Positions 25,201-40,536 are shown, numbered from the stretch's first letter. The stretch: 64,000 nucleotides of DNA from Onchocerca volvulus (GCA_000499405.2 HG738138.1:4948368-5012367); one strand, 5' to 3'. Translations and numbers: made by a program. Notes: a model not told the origin generated them from the letters alone.

Positions 25201-28200
25201 AGATCAATCATGCCACTATTTCTGCTATCCCCTGATGCTGCTGTCGATGTTAATTTTTCACGACTTCCCTTTCGATGTTTGTATCAATGCTTTCTCTGCG
25301 TGTTGAAGACATGATGAATTTTATTATTTTCGCTTTTTAAAAATGAACGTGAAAATTTCTTTTTTTTTTTTTTTTTGATCGCATTGCTGTCAAATTTGTC
25401 TGGTCGATTTTCTTTTCGTAATCAAAATAACCAATCGTTGTTACGGGAGAAGTGAATTGAAAAAATGAAAGATCTCCTGTCCTACTAAAGGATTTAAACA
25501 ACGATACATCGGAACGACGACTCGAACCGTCCTGATCTATTGGGCAAAAAGTAGAACATAGTACTATTGGTAACGGCCTCTCTACTACTTTTTATCTTCT
25601 TCCCGTTCGTCTGTTCGTTTTCTTGTCGAGAATTGTGCAGTAAAGTTTCAAATCGATGTCCGAAAATCTAATGATATCCATACAAGCGGTTCGTTCAGTC
25701 GTAATTCTTTCTCGAAACTACTGATTTTCTCAATTCTTTTTCCCAGTCTACACTCACACAATCTCTCGTAAACAATTTTGCACATGATTGGTAAAGTGTT
25801 GAATTTGAAAATTTTTGTTAAGTCTGTAATTAAGCGAAAAGATTTTCGACCATATAAGACCAAAACTTTGAAATCTGATTGTCTCCAGTTCATCATCATC
25901 ATTCCAAGTAGTGATTTTGCTACAGAAGAAATGACACATAAAATGCATCCGTATTTTGTCCTGAAACGTTTCTTTCCAACATCGATGAACAGCTGATTTT
26001 CATGAACATGAGTCTGATCAGTGTAAAGTCCCTTGTTCAGTGGCAATACTCTCATGACTTTTTTTTTTCTGAAATAAAAAATTTTTGGATGTTCTTTGCC
26101 TTTTCCTATCAAAAAATTTACCACCATCATTAATTTACACTCATTAAAGCTGTCAGGTGCTTCTACAATAACGCGTAGCTCATACGCCTTTTTTTTTCCT
26201 TCTGGCCATCTTTTTTGTTTTTTGTTTTTTGTTCCCTTTTTTTTTTTTCTTTTTTTTTTGTATTTTCGTTATGTTTGCTCTTTTCTCTGTGATTCCCAAT
26301 TCCACTTTTTACGATCACTAACAATTTCAAAACATTCTCGAAATGTATTGCAACATTTCATCACATCAGGCTTGTGTGTTTTTCCTGGATTATCAGATGG
26401 ATTGTTGGAATGGATCCAAAAGTTTCTTTCTGAAATTAAAAAAAAAAAAATTACTAACTTTGAGTTTTTTTTTTTTTTTTCGCTTAAACCACATACCTAA
26501 ATTTTCTGTTTCAAATTCTTAGCGATAAAAAATCTTCCATTTTTTCATTAAGATTTTTGGAATCGTTTTGATATAGTAAAAAAATGTTGCATAAATGAAA
26601 GAAGACGGAGAAATACTATCGTTGCAATACAGAATATTTACGCTACGTGAACTTTTTGCGTTGTTAATTTGAAGTTTCCTTAAAGTCGTTTGACTTCACA
26701 GCTTATATGCAGATATTCTCACCAGAGAGCATTTCCTTTTAGCAACGAAACTGGCCAAAAATTAGGAAAGCACCAAAGAAAGCAAATCAAATTATCCGTA
26801 TGTTGCATACATATAGGTCGATTCTCTGTTTTCTTCCCTTTTCTCGACAACAGGAGTTGAAATCAATTTTTATTTTAAATATAAACATTCTTTCTCTTCC
26901 ATAGCTGTAGTATTGTCTTTTGCTAACTGAAGATCTATTACCGACAAATACATGAATTACACGACAATATATTGTTAATAAGCATGAAAATGTCGGCTAA
27001 ATACAAGATTGTTTAATTACTGCTCAATTTTTTTGCAAATACTTTTCTACCTGAAGCTTGTTCTACCCTCCACTAACTAGACTGATTTTTTTTTTTCAAC
27101 TGTTATAGTAAAATTTTTTATGAGAATAACTGGAAATTATTAACTTAAATTTCCACTAATAGTTTTTCTGTACTAAAGAATTTTGTGGAATTTAAATGTT
27201 AGTCTGCAAATCCATACGAATAATGCATTATTTGATGCATGATCTAATCTTATCGGAAACAACAATGCATGGATGTCTTGGAAGGAGTTTCTCAGGATTA
27301 TTCGATTCAGACCATAGTCCAACGAACAAGCTCAAAATTTTCTAAGGAATATGTCATATTATGCGTCAACAAACAAAATTTTTGCTAATCTCACATCACA
27401 ATTTGATTCATAAAGTCGGATCTCACAGAAGATTTGCAATCAAAGTACTAATTTTTAGTTGCTAGACTTTTACACTTTTTGAAAAGTAAATTATATACAT
27501 TTGTTTCTGCTTTTTTGCGGGTTGTTGGCGAAATTTTGAATGCTAAACTTCTTCATACCCATAAAAATTCCGAAAATAATTGTCTTCAAATTGCTTCTTT
27601 TGCAAATAGCTTTTTTGTAATTTGTTAAATTCATTCGTTGATTTCATTTTGCAATTTTTATTTTGTTATTTTAAAAACGATGTGAAATAACTTTTTCCAC
27701 TTATTTTTCTTCAAAATAAAGCCTTCTTCTGCAGTAGGCAAATGAAAGATATTCTTTTCTTTCATTTGAATTACAAGTGCAAACGACGACGTTGCCAACA
27801 TTCCCGACGAATTTTTTCGCAATTTCATTTCTTCTATAGCTCAGTTATTAACAATTAACATTTACTGCATTCTGCACACAATGCATTTTTCTTTCTAGCA
27901 TTTTTTCAACAAATTTTTGACATGTTCCTTTTTTCCCCTTTTTTTTTTTTCATTCTCATTTCAAAAATTCGAAAATTTCCTGGTTTTCTCTGACTTAGAG
28001 CTGTTTCTGAGGAAACAAAATTTTGACTGACCACGAAACATTATAACTTGTTGCTTTTTAAAGATTTTGTGCATTAACAGTTTCCGTTAAAAGTAATCTT
28101 TGAGTGGTATGGGAAAATTATATAAATACTAAATATATATAAATCTACTTTAGGTGTAATGATCTTTTCCGATATGCGGCTAGATGGAACAGGATGATGT

Positions 28201-31200
28201 CACCGTCACAGAAATCTTTTTTTTTTTTTTTTAAAGGGATCAGTGTGAAGTTGTGCCTTACTTGTAGTTGAATCATCATAAGAAAATAGGCCTAGTAATC
28301 TTGAAAATTATTTATCCATCGGTTTTCTAGATTTTAAATCTTATCCGTCTGTACCGTAAACATGTACGAATTGTAACATTAAGTCCTTTCAGATACTTGG
28401 ACTCTGAGATATCTGACAGAGCCAAATGTTACAATGTCTACTTGTTTGTGAAACAGTCGGCTAAGATTTAAAATCTGAATATCTTCATTTTTATTTATTA
28501 CTAATTTCATGTTGCATATTTTCAATATGATAATTTTTTCAAGTGTCACGCGACAAATTTGTCATTTAACATTTTCAAATTAAAAACATGTTGATTCGGG
28601 CACCGAAAAGCAATGATTTAGGTTTGAAATTTTGTGAGCAAGTTCGAGCTCATTTAATCGAATAGAAAGTTAAAAAAACTCGAAACAGGAAAACTATAAT
28701 GGGATATTTAAATTTTCCCTGACAACAATTTGCAGAAAAAATCGATTTTTTCATAATCTAATTGCATTTTAATTTTAAGTGTTTTGTTTTAAGCGCTTCA
28801 AATCCTTCGTCTATCTGTAACTGTAAAGGAAAAGTAAATTTAGCATTAGCAAGTTGTTTGCCATTTATTGAGGAGTAATGTGATCGTAAATGTGGAATCC
28901 AATTTCTTATTTCAGTGCTTTACGGTGTACACTATTTTCATTTGTTTACCTAATTAGGCAGAGTAATAACCATTCATCAAACAAGTGAAGTTCCATATTA
29001 TTCAAATAAATCAAAGAAATAAATTTTAGAAAATGTGTAAAATTCTAAATTCAAGAACCGAAGTGCGAGTTTTACAAATGTAAAATTGGTGTTAGCTGAT
29101 TGGTAGTTGAACGAAGAAAAAGGTGTATGACATAACAAGTTTTCTTGTGTGAAAAGATCCTTGCTAAATTCTAGTAAGTAAATGATGATTAATATAAGAT
29201 AGTTATACTTTTAATATTTTTATTTCTAATATGATACCTATTGAAATGTTAAATACTAAAATTTATACCAAAACTTTGAGCAAATTTAAAAATGCATATT
29301 TTGGCGTTTTTGCGTGAAACATCGGAAAGGAAGTTTTTCTTCGAAATATGAATTTTTTTTTTCCATCGAAAAAAATTCCTGGTTCATAACACTTCCGTAG
29401 TTTAAGAGGTAATAAATATTGTGTTAGAGTGCATTTCACATCACATTTTCAACAAGTTGGAACAACTGTTTTTAGTTTTTCCTAGCCTCAAGATTTAAAG
29501 ATTCTTCCACAATGAGGATAAATAGGATGGCGGAAGTAGAGTTACAGCACATAGGAAGTGCATCGGAAGGACCCATATAATAAGGCTTCACCAGTAGTCG
29601 TCCATGAGTTCCTAACATAGTGAACAACTCTTGAAGAGTTCTCAGATCCATTCAGACCCATATTTGCCTTTTTTTCATTGACCAACGATTACCAGCCGAT
29701 CAATCATCTACTGATCTATAGCAAATCACTTTCAATATTTTATTTTTCTCGGACGATCTACTTTTCACTTGTGCTGGGTAAAAATTCAACGGATCATTTC
29801 AATCATTTTTTAATTATTTCTATTCCATTTCATTCTACATTTTTTCGCTATTCGGGCTGTTTGTTAAAATGTCAGGTCGCTTTTTTTTTTTTTTTTCCTC
29901 AAAATCTTCATATTTCGATAGATACCAAAACCACCTTCTAGATTCAGTTGAGAAATCTACACTCTCTTACAATCTTAATTTTTTGCATTATGCTCGCCAG
30001 AGTTAAGAACACTTATCAGTATTTAATTATATTAAGATCAGTATTTTTCTTAAATTTTTATTCGAAGAATTGAAAATGATTACCTTGCAGAGCTTACTGA
30101 AAATTACACAGATCTAGAACAGTCAATGCCATCTATTATACGCTTGTTATATTTGTTTCGAAATCTTTCTTTTGTAGGACATTTTTGTTGTCACATATCA
30201 GTATGATTGGAATCAAGGTTATTTTAAATATTTCTTGTTCAAAAAATTTCTCGAAAGAATTTCATCCGTTTAACAAAAATAAAATTTATTCTGGAAAATT
30301 TTTGAGTTAAAAATAACATGTGACTAAAAACATTGCAATAACTTGATAGATTACAGTGTGATGAAAAATATGGCAATAATTTTCTTCGAAATGTGCTAGT
30401 TGTTTAGGAAAAGGAGTCGTTGGTTTCGTTAACGAAAGGCATGCATTAGAATTTCTACTCTTTTGTTTTAGGTAGCTGTAGGTGAGGTAAATGACAGTTA
30501 TTTGACGAATTAGCAACTGCAACTGAGGAATCAATACTAGCTTCGAAAATCCTCCTGAATAGATTGTATAGAATTAGGTTATGATAGTGGCAACTAAAGT
30601 CAAGCATTTTTAATCATATTCAACACCTAATTTTCAGTAGCTATGATAGAATTATAGAAAAGTTCAAGGCGCATGAATGATAATGTTTTTTAATGAAGGA
30701 CCAAAATTTCCCCTCTCTCGAAATGATTCTCAATGCAGCATGTTTTGCTGTGATGTTATGATGCTACTTGCATTCATTATTATAGCCGTCAAATCATTCT
30801 GCTTTCGCAAGTCGAATCGATTCAGAACAGTGCAAAATGCATTCAGTTTTAGTTTTCTACGAGCAAAAAAGACAGCATGGACAGAAATGGTAATTAATGA
30901 CTTGAAGCAAGAATAAACCGGCTATTTTCATTCTACTTCAATAAATCTTGATTCACCACAGCATGGTTCTATTGATTGGAGCGCGTATCACATTGCACTC
31001 ACGTACACGAACACGTACACAAATAAGTATTTTTTATCGCATAGTTGAAAGCAAATAGCGGTATGTCTACTGATAAATCGATATTTCATACGTTCCACGT
31101 TATTTTCTGATGAGTATCTTTACCATTAAAAAGTACTTTATTTACTCGCAAGATACCTCTCAGTCAGTTGATTGGTACATTTGGAGAAATCCTCTTAAAA

Positions 31201-33973
31201 TTGGGCATTACTTTAAGCTTGATTGATTTACACGTAGAAATAATAGACAATGATTTTAAAAAGTAGCTAAATGATTCAACTTTATGATACATTCAGCCTT
31301 AGTTTCATCTTCTAGTACTAATTTATGTCGGTATTTCATCCGATATTTAATGCATTTTATACAGTTTGTAGCAGAATCACTTAAACAGCTATAATTTTGG
31401 CGAAAAAGTATGAATTTTTGTGATGAAATCTGAGTAGTGTTAAAGAAACTCGATGTTGCTTATCATTTCTAATCTTTCCGTTACTTTATCTCAGTATTCA
31501 GGCTTATTTGAAGGCAGTCATAATTTGAAATTAGTCATTTTTCAACTTCACTGAAAAGAAAACTTACTTAAGAAAATTAGAAAGTTTAATCTAACCTTAA
31601 GATATTAGCTAATTTCGAATTTATTTGAGCAAATTTCATTGAAAATGTCACTTTTTCATGAATATTACTGTCTTTGTCAAATGGATATCTGGTGCAAGTT
31701 ATTTACAGAACACTATGTTAATTATAGTTCTTAAATTCGAATGAATTTTAAGGATATTTTCCATTATTTCTAGAATGTAGAGCATTTGCGAAAATGGGGC
31801 TGCATCTTATCCATCTTTTAAATGAATGAGATTTTTTTTCTAACATCATGAATTCTGGTTGTATTTAGTAGCAATATCTGATAAACAGTTCTAATTCTCA
31901 TTCTGTAAAATGGACGTTGATTTAACCAACAATTTAAATTATAATCAGAACCATCTAATACTTCAGTGCAAAGTGTTTCTAATAGCGAAACAATGCCTGC
32001 CACTATGCAATGAAGGCTATCAAGGCTTTACTTTCTAATTCAAAGTTGCCGATATCTCGGACTGCCTGATATTCTTCAATAAACAAGCGGCACAAAGTTC
32101 CCGACTTTTCTGAAGTTACCGGAAGCATTTCTCTTTATATTACCTAGCATTTGCCATTTACCATACTGCAGAGTGATGTTTCCAAGCTGAATTTTATGAA
32201 GCATGAAATGACGGTCATATATGAAAAAACTGTTTTATATTCGAGCCGGCTGCTCGATAGCAATAAGCTTAAGAGCAACACTGTTGAATATGAAAATATG
32301 TATGATATCATTATAACATCAAAAAACTGCATATATTCGTCTGAAAACATAAAAATAAGTTCTGCCCAGACCAACGAATAATTTCTGCTAAACTGATAAA
32401 ATTAAAAATGAAAATTAGTTCGTCCGTTTAATTACTGAGTTGAAATCTGAAATGTTGTTTAAAAGTTGTTTGTAATAACTAAAAGTTTTGTGGAAGTTTC
32501 GAAAGTATATCAATTTTTTTTTGTTTACTTGTCTTATTGTTAAAATTTGAAGGTTGTGCAACATATTCTGCTCCGGAACTTAGAGTAACAATTAAATCTT
32601 TTGAGTTCGCGCATGTAATACTGGTGTGTAGTAATAACGCTTAAGTAGTTGAATGCAATAACGATACTAAAGTTTATCTTTTTGCACTTCAATTTACATA
32701 TTATGAAAAATATTTCGTTTATTCCGACTGCTTCACTAAAGCACCTTCAGTAAATGAATTTGTTGATGTATTATTTTCGCCAAACGATTTAATTAAGATT
32801 GACGAAATTCTATTGACTTTAAGTTTCATTGTGCTTATGTTTAATTTCAGTTTCTTGAAGATTCGAATTTTTTGGTACACTATTTACTGATGACTCACTC
32901 TTTCATCTTAATTATACAAGAACTATGAAAAATGAAGACATTAAACTTAAAATATAAATCATGACTCAGCGATATTATCAACAATATATTTTAATAATGC
33001 TTGCAATTATTTATTGCAGCTTATTTTTTCTGTTGTTAGCTTGACTTCATCCTCTTGAATATAGCTGAAAGAAAGTCGCAGTTTTGTCATTCCGCTTATT
33101 TTACTTAATCTCTTCGTATGACGTCGATCGTCATATGCAACAATGTCCTTTTAGTTTGTTTAAAGTTCCTGAGAATACGTTTCACCTTTACTTAGTATTT
33201 AAGATGAAGCAATTAAAAGCATTCTTCTAGAAATCAGTCTCAGAACTGTATGCTTGAAAAAGCTTATTAGAAGAAAAATGATCGTTTTAAGGAAGAAATT
33301 AATTGCTTTTAGTGAAGAAATAAAATGAATTTTGTCCTTATAGAGTAATAGTATCGTAGTTAACTACATCATAGTCAACTACTTTCATTAAAAACAGTAA
33401 ATTATTTTCTCCCATTTTTCTTTTTTTATTTCTCATAATTAAGAATCAGTAAGTAAGACGTTTGAATCCTTCCGCAAGAAAATTTTCGCGAAATTTAAAT
33501 TGTAATAAGAGATTCAATTTTACAAATAATTTTTTACATTTTCTTTTGAGATACATTTATTGTGACAATTATTGAGTTTCCCGTAAATCGTGCTGCATAA
33601 TAGTAATTTTCGAAGAGATTCTTTCTTCAGATCTGTTTGAATTATTTCAAAATCAATTATCGCTTTTCGACCCGTTGTTTTCAATACTATGGTTATAGGT
33701 TCTCCCCAAAAATGACATGCTCCAAATTTAAAATTCAAATGAATTGTTATCAAAGCCAAGATGCCTATTCATTAAAAGCATATTATCCAGGAAAATTTCA
33801 AATTTTTCGAAAAATTGTGCATTATATTTATTCATTTTTTTTCAACATCGCTTTATAATTTTGTAATTTCGTTAATGCGATTAATGTATTAAACCTGATG
33901 GAATTGCCAGTGTGTTGCAAAAAAAAAAAAGAAATTCATTAGTAAAGGAAATCCGAAATGATTTTCTTTTTAG
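19243..33973. other. Gene-poor stretch of about 14.7 kb
   Basis: I found no exon chain with consistent phase on either strand. T runs are frequent (for example 22698-22716, 25360-25376, 26238-26260, 28217-28232, 29880-29896). The longest open frame is 160 codons on the minus strand (25648-26130); it has no motif or splice context that I can support. Short coding-like pieces at 19622-19645 (+), 22623-22700 (+), about 25240-25311 (-) and 29528-29581 (+) are noted as possible isolated first exons but not called. Long introns or regulatory DNA of the neighbouring genes could occupy the region. Confidence 0.5.
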
Positions 33974-33981
33974 ATATCGAT

Positions 33982-36900
33982 ATGCAGTGCGCAGTAAGAC
34001 CAGATTTATCCGAGGATTGGTTACGAGGTAAATTTTTATTCATTCTAGAAAGTAGATTGTGATACTTGCTTATATGAGATTCCAGTAATGAAATTCAAGA
34101 CTAAAAATTCAATATCCGCCTTCAGAATTGGGTCTAAATTGAAGCTATGAGGTGAAAATGGTTTATTTGCTTAGCTGCTTCATGTTGTTCGTGCTATCAG
34201 TTGTGAAATACCCAAAATTGAGATTTTTATCTAAAGTTAGAAGAATGGTTAATTTGTTCCAAGAGTCGTTGGTGCCATTGCATACTCAATGGAAAAAATA
34301 TTAATTAGTACTAATACTTACTTTATTTTGTTGATTAGTCATTTTTCCTTTGTTCGTTCTATACTTTTTCCCAAAAATTTTTTTGATCCGCCTCAAAAGA
34401 TAATTCCTTCACACTCTAATTGCACAACAGTGTTACAAATTTTATTTTTAATTTCTTTCATTTCTTTTTTCTTCAAATTAATTGTAGTCTAGATTTCATA
34501 ATTTTCCCTTTTCCCCGGAACAGGGAGAGTAAGATGAAGAAGTTGTTTAAATGTTGGTAACAAGTAGCGATGACAATATGGGTAGTAATAAAAAATACAA
34601 AATATGGTAGCACAGAATTGTGTTATAACTAGTATGAATGTTAGTTAATAAATGACAACGAAGTTTGGAATTTAAAACAGATATATATTTGGCTTATAGA
34701 TTTATTTTTCATATATTACTACTGCAAATTTTTTTTGGATTAATTTTTTTTTTCTTGACAACGAAGTTTGGAGATTGTTGACATGCCTGAAAAGGAGAGT
34801 AAATGCATTTCTGGGAACTGTGGAAAATGAAATCGAAAGACGTGGATTGAAACAGCAGTGTTTTTTAATATACGGTTTACTATTTACTACCGTATATGAA
34901 CAATTAAAAAAGAATATTTTTTTAGGTGATCTGCGATCTGTTAGTTCTGATCCATCATCATCAACATTATGTCCAACCATATGCCGTCGTGCGGCATCAT
35001 TTCCAATTGTCAACGGACACCATCCAGCACCATCTTTATTGAGAGTTAGTGGATGTTTTTAATATTTGCTGACTGTTTTAGTTTCAAAAGATTAATTACA
35101 AAAAAAAGAAAATCGAAGATCCCGAAGATTTTGCTAAAATGGATAATTAAACCAATCAATAGAATGTTTTGGTCACTGTCTTGAAGATTTTCTGTTCTTC
35201 ATCACAATAGCAACTCCTTTTATCCATTCTGTGTTAGAAAAATTTTAACGCTTGGAAGTACCCGATCTTATATCCTTGTGAACGAAAACACATATACCAT
35301 TATTGATGTCTTTTTTAGCTACCATGACGAGAAATTGAAATCTTAAATTTTATTTTGATTAAAAAATTTCTGTAAATTATTTGTAGGTACGTTCACAGAG
35401 TGAGTCAGATGCACTCAATCGATTAGGTCTTATCAATTCACGAACAACACTTATAGAGCAATTGAAGAAACGCCAACTTGCACCAATTTCGTCCGAAAAA
35501 TCAGCGGGAAATGCTGGTAAACCACTTTATCATCAATTTTGAAAATGCTTTGAATTTGGTATATATCGAAACTGAAAATGAAAATCCCATTCAACATAAG
35601 CATAACTTCCCAAGTTAATAAAAATATCATTATGCTTTCTGGATGTTAGTACTGAATTATGATTTTGAATTTTAGATTCAATATCGGAAATAGAATCAGA
35701 TGTAAATTCGGGCGACAACAATTGTGTCAATAATGGTATCGGCAATTTGAACCAATTATCAGTGATTGTTGAAAATGTGATTGTTAAAACAGCCGAGGTT
35801 GCTATTAACTCATGTAAACGTGTACGTTTTGCCGATGATTGCGGTAAGGAACTGACCACTGTGCGGGTGATGACCGAACCTTCAGATTATCCACCGACCA
35901 TTAATGCAGCGGTATGTTTCTTCGTTTGTATACTCGTTACTCCAATCACCCATTCAAATTTATCAAAAGTTTCAAAATTACTTCTGGTTCAGTAAAAGAT
36001 TCATATCCTGTTCCAGACAATAATTAATCTGCAATTTTTTTGGAAAGATATGCATCTGCGACTATCTAACTAATGAATTATGCAAATATTACACAAAAAT
36101 TGTGCATATTATGCTAAATTTTCCTATGTACAGCAAATTGTTTAATTGCAAGAGGTAGTAGTAATTTAAAAAAAGTTTGTGAAAGCACTCGCCTCATTTG
36201 GCTTTCGGAGTGTAAGTATTTTTGCCGAATGGATAATGAAGAAAATTAAGGCCTGTGCATTCTCTTTCCAATATCTTTATTCAGTTAAATAATCACACCT
36301 GCAAATTCATGTTCAGGTAATTCATCGATTATTGGGGAAAACAGAAGAAGACGAGAAATGTCGTCAGACATCCGCCTCATGGGTCATATCATTCAAGCAA
36401 CCAGCTAGTGAATACGTCAAGTTTCGTGAAAACCTAGAGAGAGGATTTGTTGCATTGGAAAATGTTGTTCTTAAAAATGAAATATGCCATATGGTTGGCA
36501 CCATTAAGGTTTGTTTCAATTTTTTTTTGTAAATTTCTTATCTCTTTTCATTGATAATTTCATCAGTTATATTAGTCTCGAAAGTACAGTTATTGAATTC
36601 AATTAAAGAAAAAGGCAAAAAATTTTTGATTGTCTCATCGTCTTTCTGTAATTGCAGTTAAAACTTTTAATCACACCATACCATTCCATAATTCATCCCT
36701 TTTAAAGGTCAAAAATATAGCATTTGAAAAGAAAGTATTTGTGCGTATCACGTCGGATGGATGGAAAAGTTTCCTGGATCGTATGGCAACTTATCAACCA
36801 TCATCGTCCAAATTTTATGATACGTTTAGTTTTGACCTCGAATTGCCCACAAATGACTGCGATCCGAATGCACGAATTGAATTCTGCATTTGTTTTGAAA

Positions 36901-37670
36901 CCGGATCTTCTCAAGGTAGGAAAATTTTGTGTAAATTTTTAAGTAACTTGATAAAATCCAAATATGATACAGCCCTTGATGAAATAGTTTTCTCAGAATA
37001 ACACCTTAAAAAGAAATTTTCTGACGCTGTGTTCAACCTAGAAAATTTATTGTTTTATTAATTACTTTTTTTTCTTGTTATTTTGTGATTGAGTTTTATT
37101 TCTATTCGCTTTTGTATCATAATGCTTTGACGAACTTAGCCACTTCCACATTTTCAGTTTGTTTTCGTTGCTGAATGTTTTATGCTTTAACTATTTCTAA
37201 AATGTGACATGAGAAGTATAAATTATAACTTAGTAATTTAAATTCTATTATGCTGCGTCAAATAGTACTTCTTCTACATCACTTTTTACTATCCATAAAA
37301 AATATCTACGATTATATCGACATAGAATCATAAAAAAGCAAGGCGAATTGACTCCATCGTTATGTTATAGCAGTTAGGCTCATACTGCAGCGTCTTTTTT
37401 TTTGATCGTGATAAATTTTGACTTTAATTAAGTAAATTGAGTATTTTTGATGAAATTACAGATGATACAAAACAGCAACAATATTGGGATTCAAATGGCG
37501 GTCGAAATTACGTGCTAACAAGCCAAGAAGCCGCAAATTCTATGTCATCGTTAGCTATTCCAGTATCATTTGGAAAACATGATCCCAATGACGCATATAC
37601 ATGTGAATTTGACGACTGGACCAAATTTGCAGCATGGAGAAATCTATCAACTGAGGGTCCATATTGGTAA
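33982..37670 (+). CDS. Protein phosphatase 1 regulatory subunit 3 (glycogen-targeting, CBM21), seven exons
   Basis: Such subunits carry PP1 to glycogen, where it activates glycogen synthase and shuts off phosphorylase. Exons: 33974(ATG 33982)-34027, 34926-35044, 35387-35516, 35676-35911, 36317-36508, 36708-36915, 37462-37670, all GT-AG with matching phases; 379 residues. Seen: a Ser-rich N-terminal region, the PP1-docking motif CKRVRFADDCG with RVRF at 147-150, then a CBM21 glycogen-binding domain at about 200-328 holding VKFRENLERGFVALENVVL, VFVRITSDGWKSF, FSFDLELP, IEFCICFE and the signature YWDSNGGRNY (318-327). A 52-residue C-terminal tail follows, ending STEGPYW. The order RVxF then CBM21 is that of the PPP1R3B/C/D/E group. 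Exon 1 begins after TTTTAG in phase 1, so either trans-splicing or another upstream exon is possible. Exon 2 is also continuous with an upstream open frame (from 34775), a possible alternative start. Confidence 0.92.
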
Positions 37671-40497
37671 AATTTTACAACAAAGAAACAACGTCAGCAA
37701 TCAATATATTTCCTAAAACGAACATGAGAATTTGTCGAAACATGATTTTTTCTTTTGCCTTTTGCAAGTGTTATTTTTAATCCATATTGCCTGCATAAGC
37801 TATGGATTTTGGCATTATGGATCTTTTCAGGTGAACTTTAGTTATTCCAAGGAAATTTTGGGACATAATTCATTCGATACAGACTGCTTCCACTGGAATT
37901 ACCTGGTGAACTCAAGACGAAACATATGATTCGGGAATCAGCACAGATTAGGTCCTGTAATTGCACCATTTCTATTTTTGGATTTCTATTCAGCTTTTTG
38001 CCTGTATTGAATGAAATACTAGTTCTAGTTGATAACTTCCAATTGATGCAGGTCCTGCATCAATCATCAATTCCTGTTACACTGGTATTAATTTCATTTA
38101 TTTTCGCTTTTTCCATAATAATAATGACAGTAGTGGTGATGATGACGATTTAGATGATGATTTGCTATTGTTCTGCTTTTTTTATTCACTGCACAGCCTC
38201 TTTCATTGTCATCAGTTTAATATCACTGTTTCATTCTCGACTTTGACAGTTAGCATGTAGTTATTTGAAAGAATTGCACCATAATTCGGAAGGAAAAGAG
38301 CAAATAGCATCGAGAAATTCAGTCTGGTTTGAAATACGAGAATTTCTTTTTCTTTTTGCAAAATTTCTGGTTTGGTCTTACTATTTTGGATTTTTCTTTG
38401 CTTATTTTTTACGGGTAACTATTGAACTTGTTAATGGTTAATGAATATTTTAAGGCAATGAAATGCACATCAGATATCCAAAATACATTTTGACTTCTAA
38501 TATGCTGCTAATGTTAAGACTTTTCTTCAGCGTATAATTATAATAAATTCCATCTGATTGTTGCCTGGAATTCCTCATTGCTCTTGTGAACACATGCCTA
38601 TTCTCTTGAATGCAAAACTTTTTGTTCTTTTTTTTCTAACAAGAATGCCTTTCTGAGCCAAGAAAAGCCAGTTAGTAAGCCAATGAAAGCATTTCCTTTC
38701 AACGCATTTGAGACGTTAAATGCTGTGAATTAATTTAATCCATGTATATATGTGTCCATGCATTGTCTATAGAATTTATATGTTGTCGGAATAGTTTCAA
38801 ACTTTATAAACACTATTGGAATACTTTGTATGAATGCATTAATCTCGACTGGATAAGTAAAAAGATCATCCGGACATGCATATCATCCAACTTGCGCTAT
38901 CCTCGTAGACCATATAAAGCACTGTCAATCGCTGTTCTTCTCAATGAGCCTTAAAATCCTGCTGCAGCATATCCTCAGGAAAGCAATGATTCTAAAATAA
39001 TTGACATAGAACAGACTTAAGATACCATTAAGCTGATGATATTAACATTATAAAAACAAATTTTATATATATTTTCACTTTTTATTTTCAAAAATTTCAA
39101 AAACGAAATTGTTTTCTAGTTGCTCTATATTATTCAAAAGCTAATCATTTTTTCCATCACGTCCTGAAAATCCTAGATTTTGATTTTTGCAATTTGCTAC
39201 CATGTGTTTCCTCTTCCCAGTATTCTGAGATGTAATTGTAGCCCCGATAGTCCTTGTTTACTTGTTTTAATGAGGGAATCAATAAACTGCCATGTCATAT
39301 AGGCAATAAAAATCAAACACATGTCGAAATATATAAAATAATGATGAAAATTCAGCGGAAATTTCGTCATTATTATTGAGATTTCAGTAATACAATTACA
39401 ATTTAAACGTTGCCATTTTAACCAGTAAAGCATCTGTCTCCAAATTGTGACAGATTTTTTAACAGTCCACTGAATAATGTAAATCATGGTAATTTAATGA
39501 ATGCCAGCATCTGCAAATTCTTTTTTCACATCATTAGTTTCGGAAGGTTCTAGTGTCTCAGACGGGAAAAGGTCTCACACATTAATCTTCAAAAAGTTAA
39601 TAATAATCTAATAAATCATTGCCCCTAACAAATCTAGTCTTCCTATTATTACAGCAAATTTAAAATTGAAGAAAAAAAGACCTTAAATTTATTTCAGTTA
39701 ATTTCTAATCTCATGGATTCTTAAAAATTGGGTTTGATTTACGATGATATCACAAAATTAGCGTTTGCATAGCTCTTCTATCTTTTTTAGTTAGAAACAA
39801 TATTTTCGTACACTTTCGCTGTGAATTCCAATTGCAATTTAACAAGAGCAGCGTCTGTCGTACTTCGAAGAGTAATTTAAAAATTTCAATTTCAAATTAT
39901 ATATGTTTCCGATTGGACTCACCATGGAAATTAGTAAAAGGTATCGTAAGGATGATTTTGATTTCAACCAATGTTATTACTACTTGCTCATTTGCCGGTT
40001 CGTTTCATCATGATTGGCAGTCATTCGGCGGTGGTGATTTTTGTACATTGATGCGACTGCAAAAAAGTAAATAATCAGAATAAAGATCGAATAAAATTTT
40101 GCAGCACATTTGGTGTTTCTGATTTTTTGGATGATTGACATTTTCAGGAGTATTTAATGAATGCACTTATGATTTTTTTCAATCCTAGCAAATATCAAAT
40201 GCATCTTGAACTTTTGAATCTACTTCACCGATTTTGCACATCTACAAGTTTCATCTTTTTTTCCCGAATATTTTTTAGTAATATTCTAAAACATGTTTCT
40301 TCCAATTTCTTTGCCAAAGAAATTTTTTTTTCAGCAAGTTAAAAGCAACACAAATTGAAGTAATAAATATTATATCAGAGGAAAAAGTTGAGGTACAGAA
40401 AATAAGGTGGTGAAAATGAAGAAACAGACAAAACAAAACACTAACTGACTTAATAAAGAGTAGATGAAGATTGAGTAGAGACATATTGAGTTAACAA

Positions 40498-40536
<39 letters not shown>

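Noticed and set aside
26096..26500. 134-codon Phe-rich open frame
   Set aside because: It is generated by several long T runs and has no coding features.
35533..35859. Minus-strand open frame of 108 codons
   Set aside because: It is antisense to exon 4 of the PP1 regulatory subunit, whose frame and motifs are clear.
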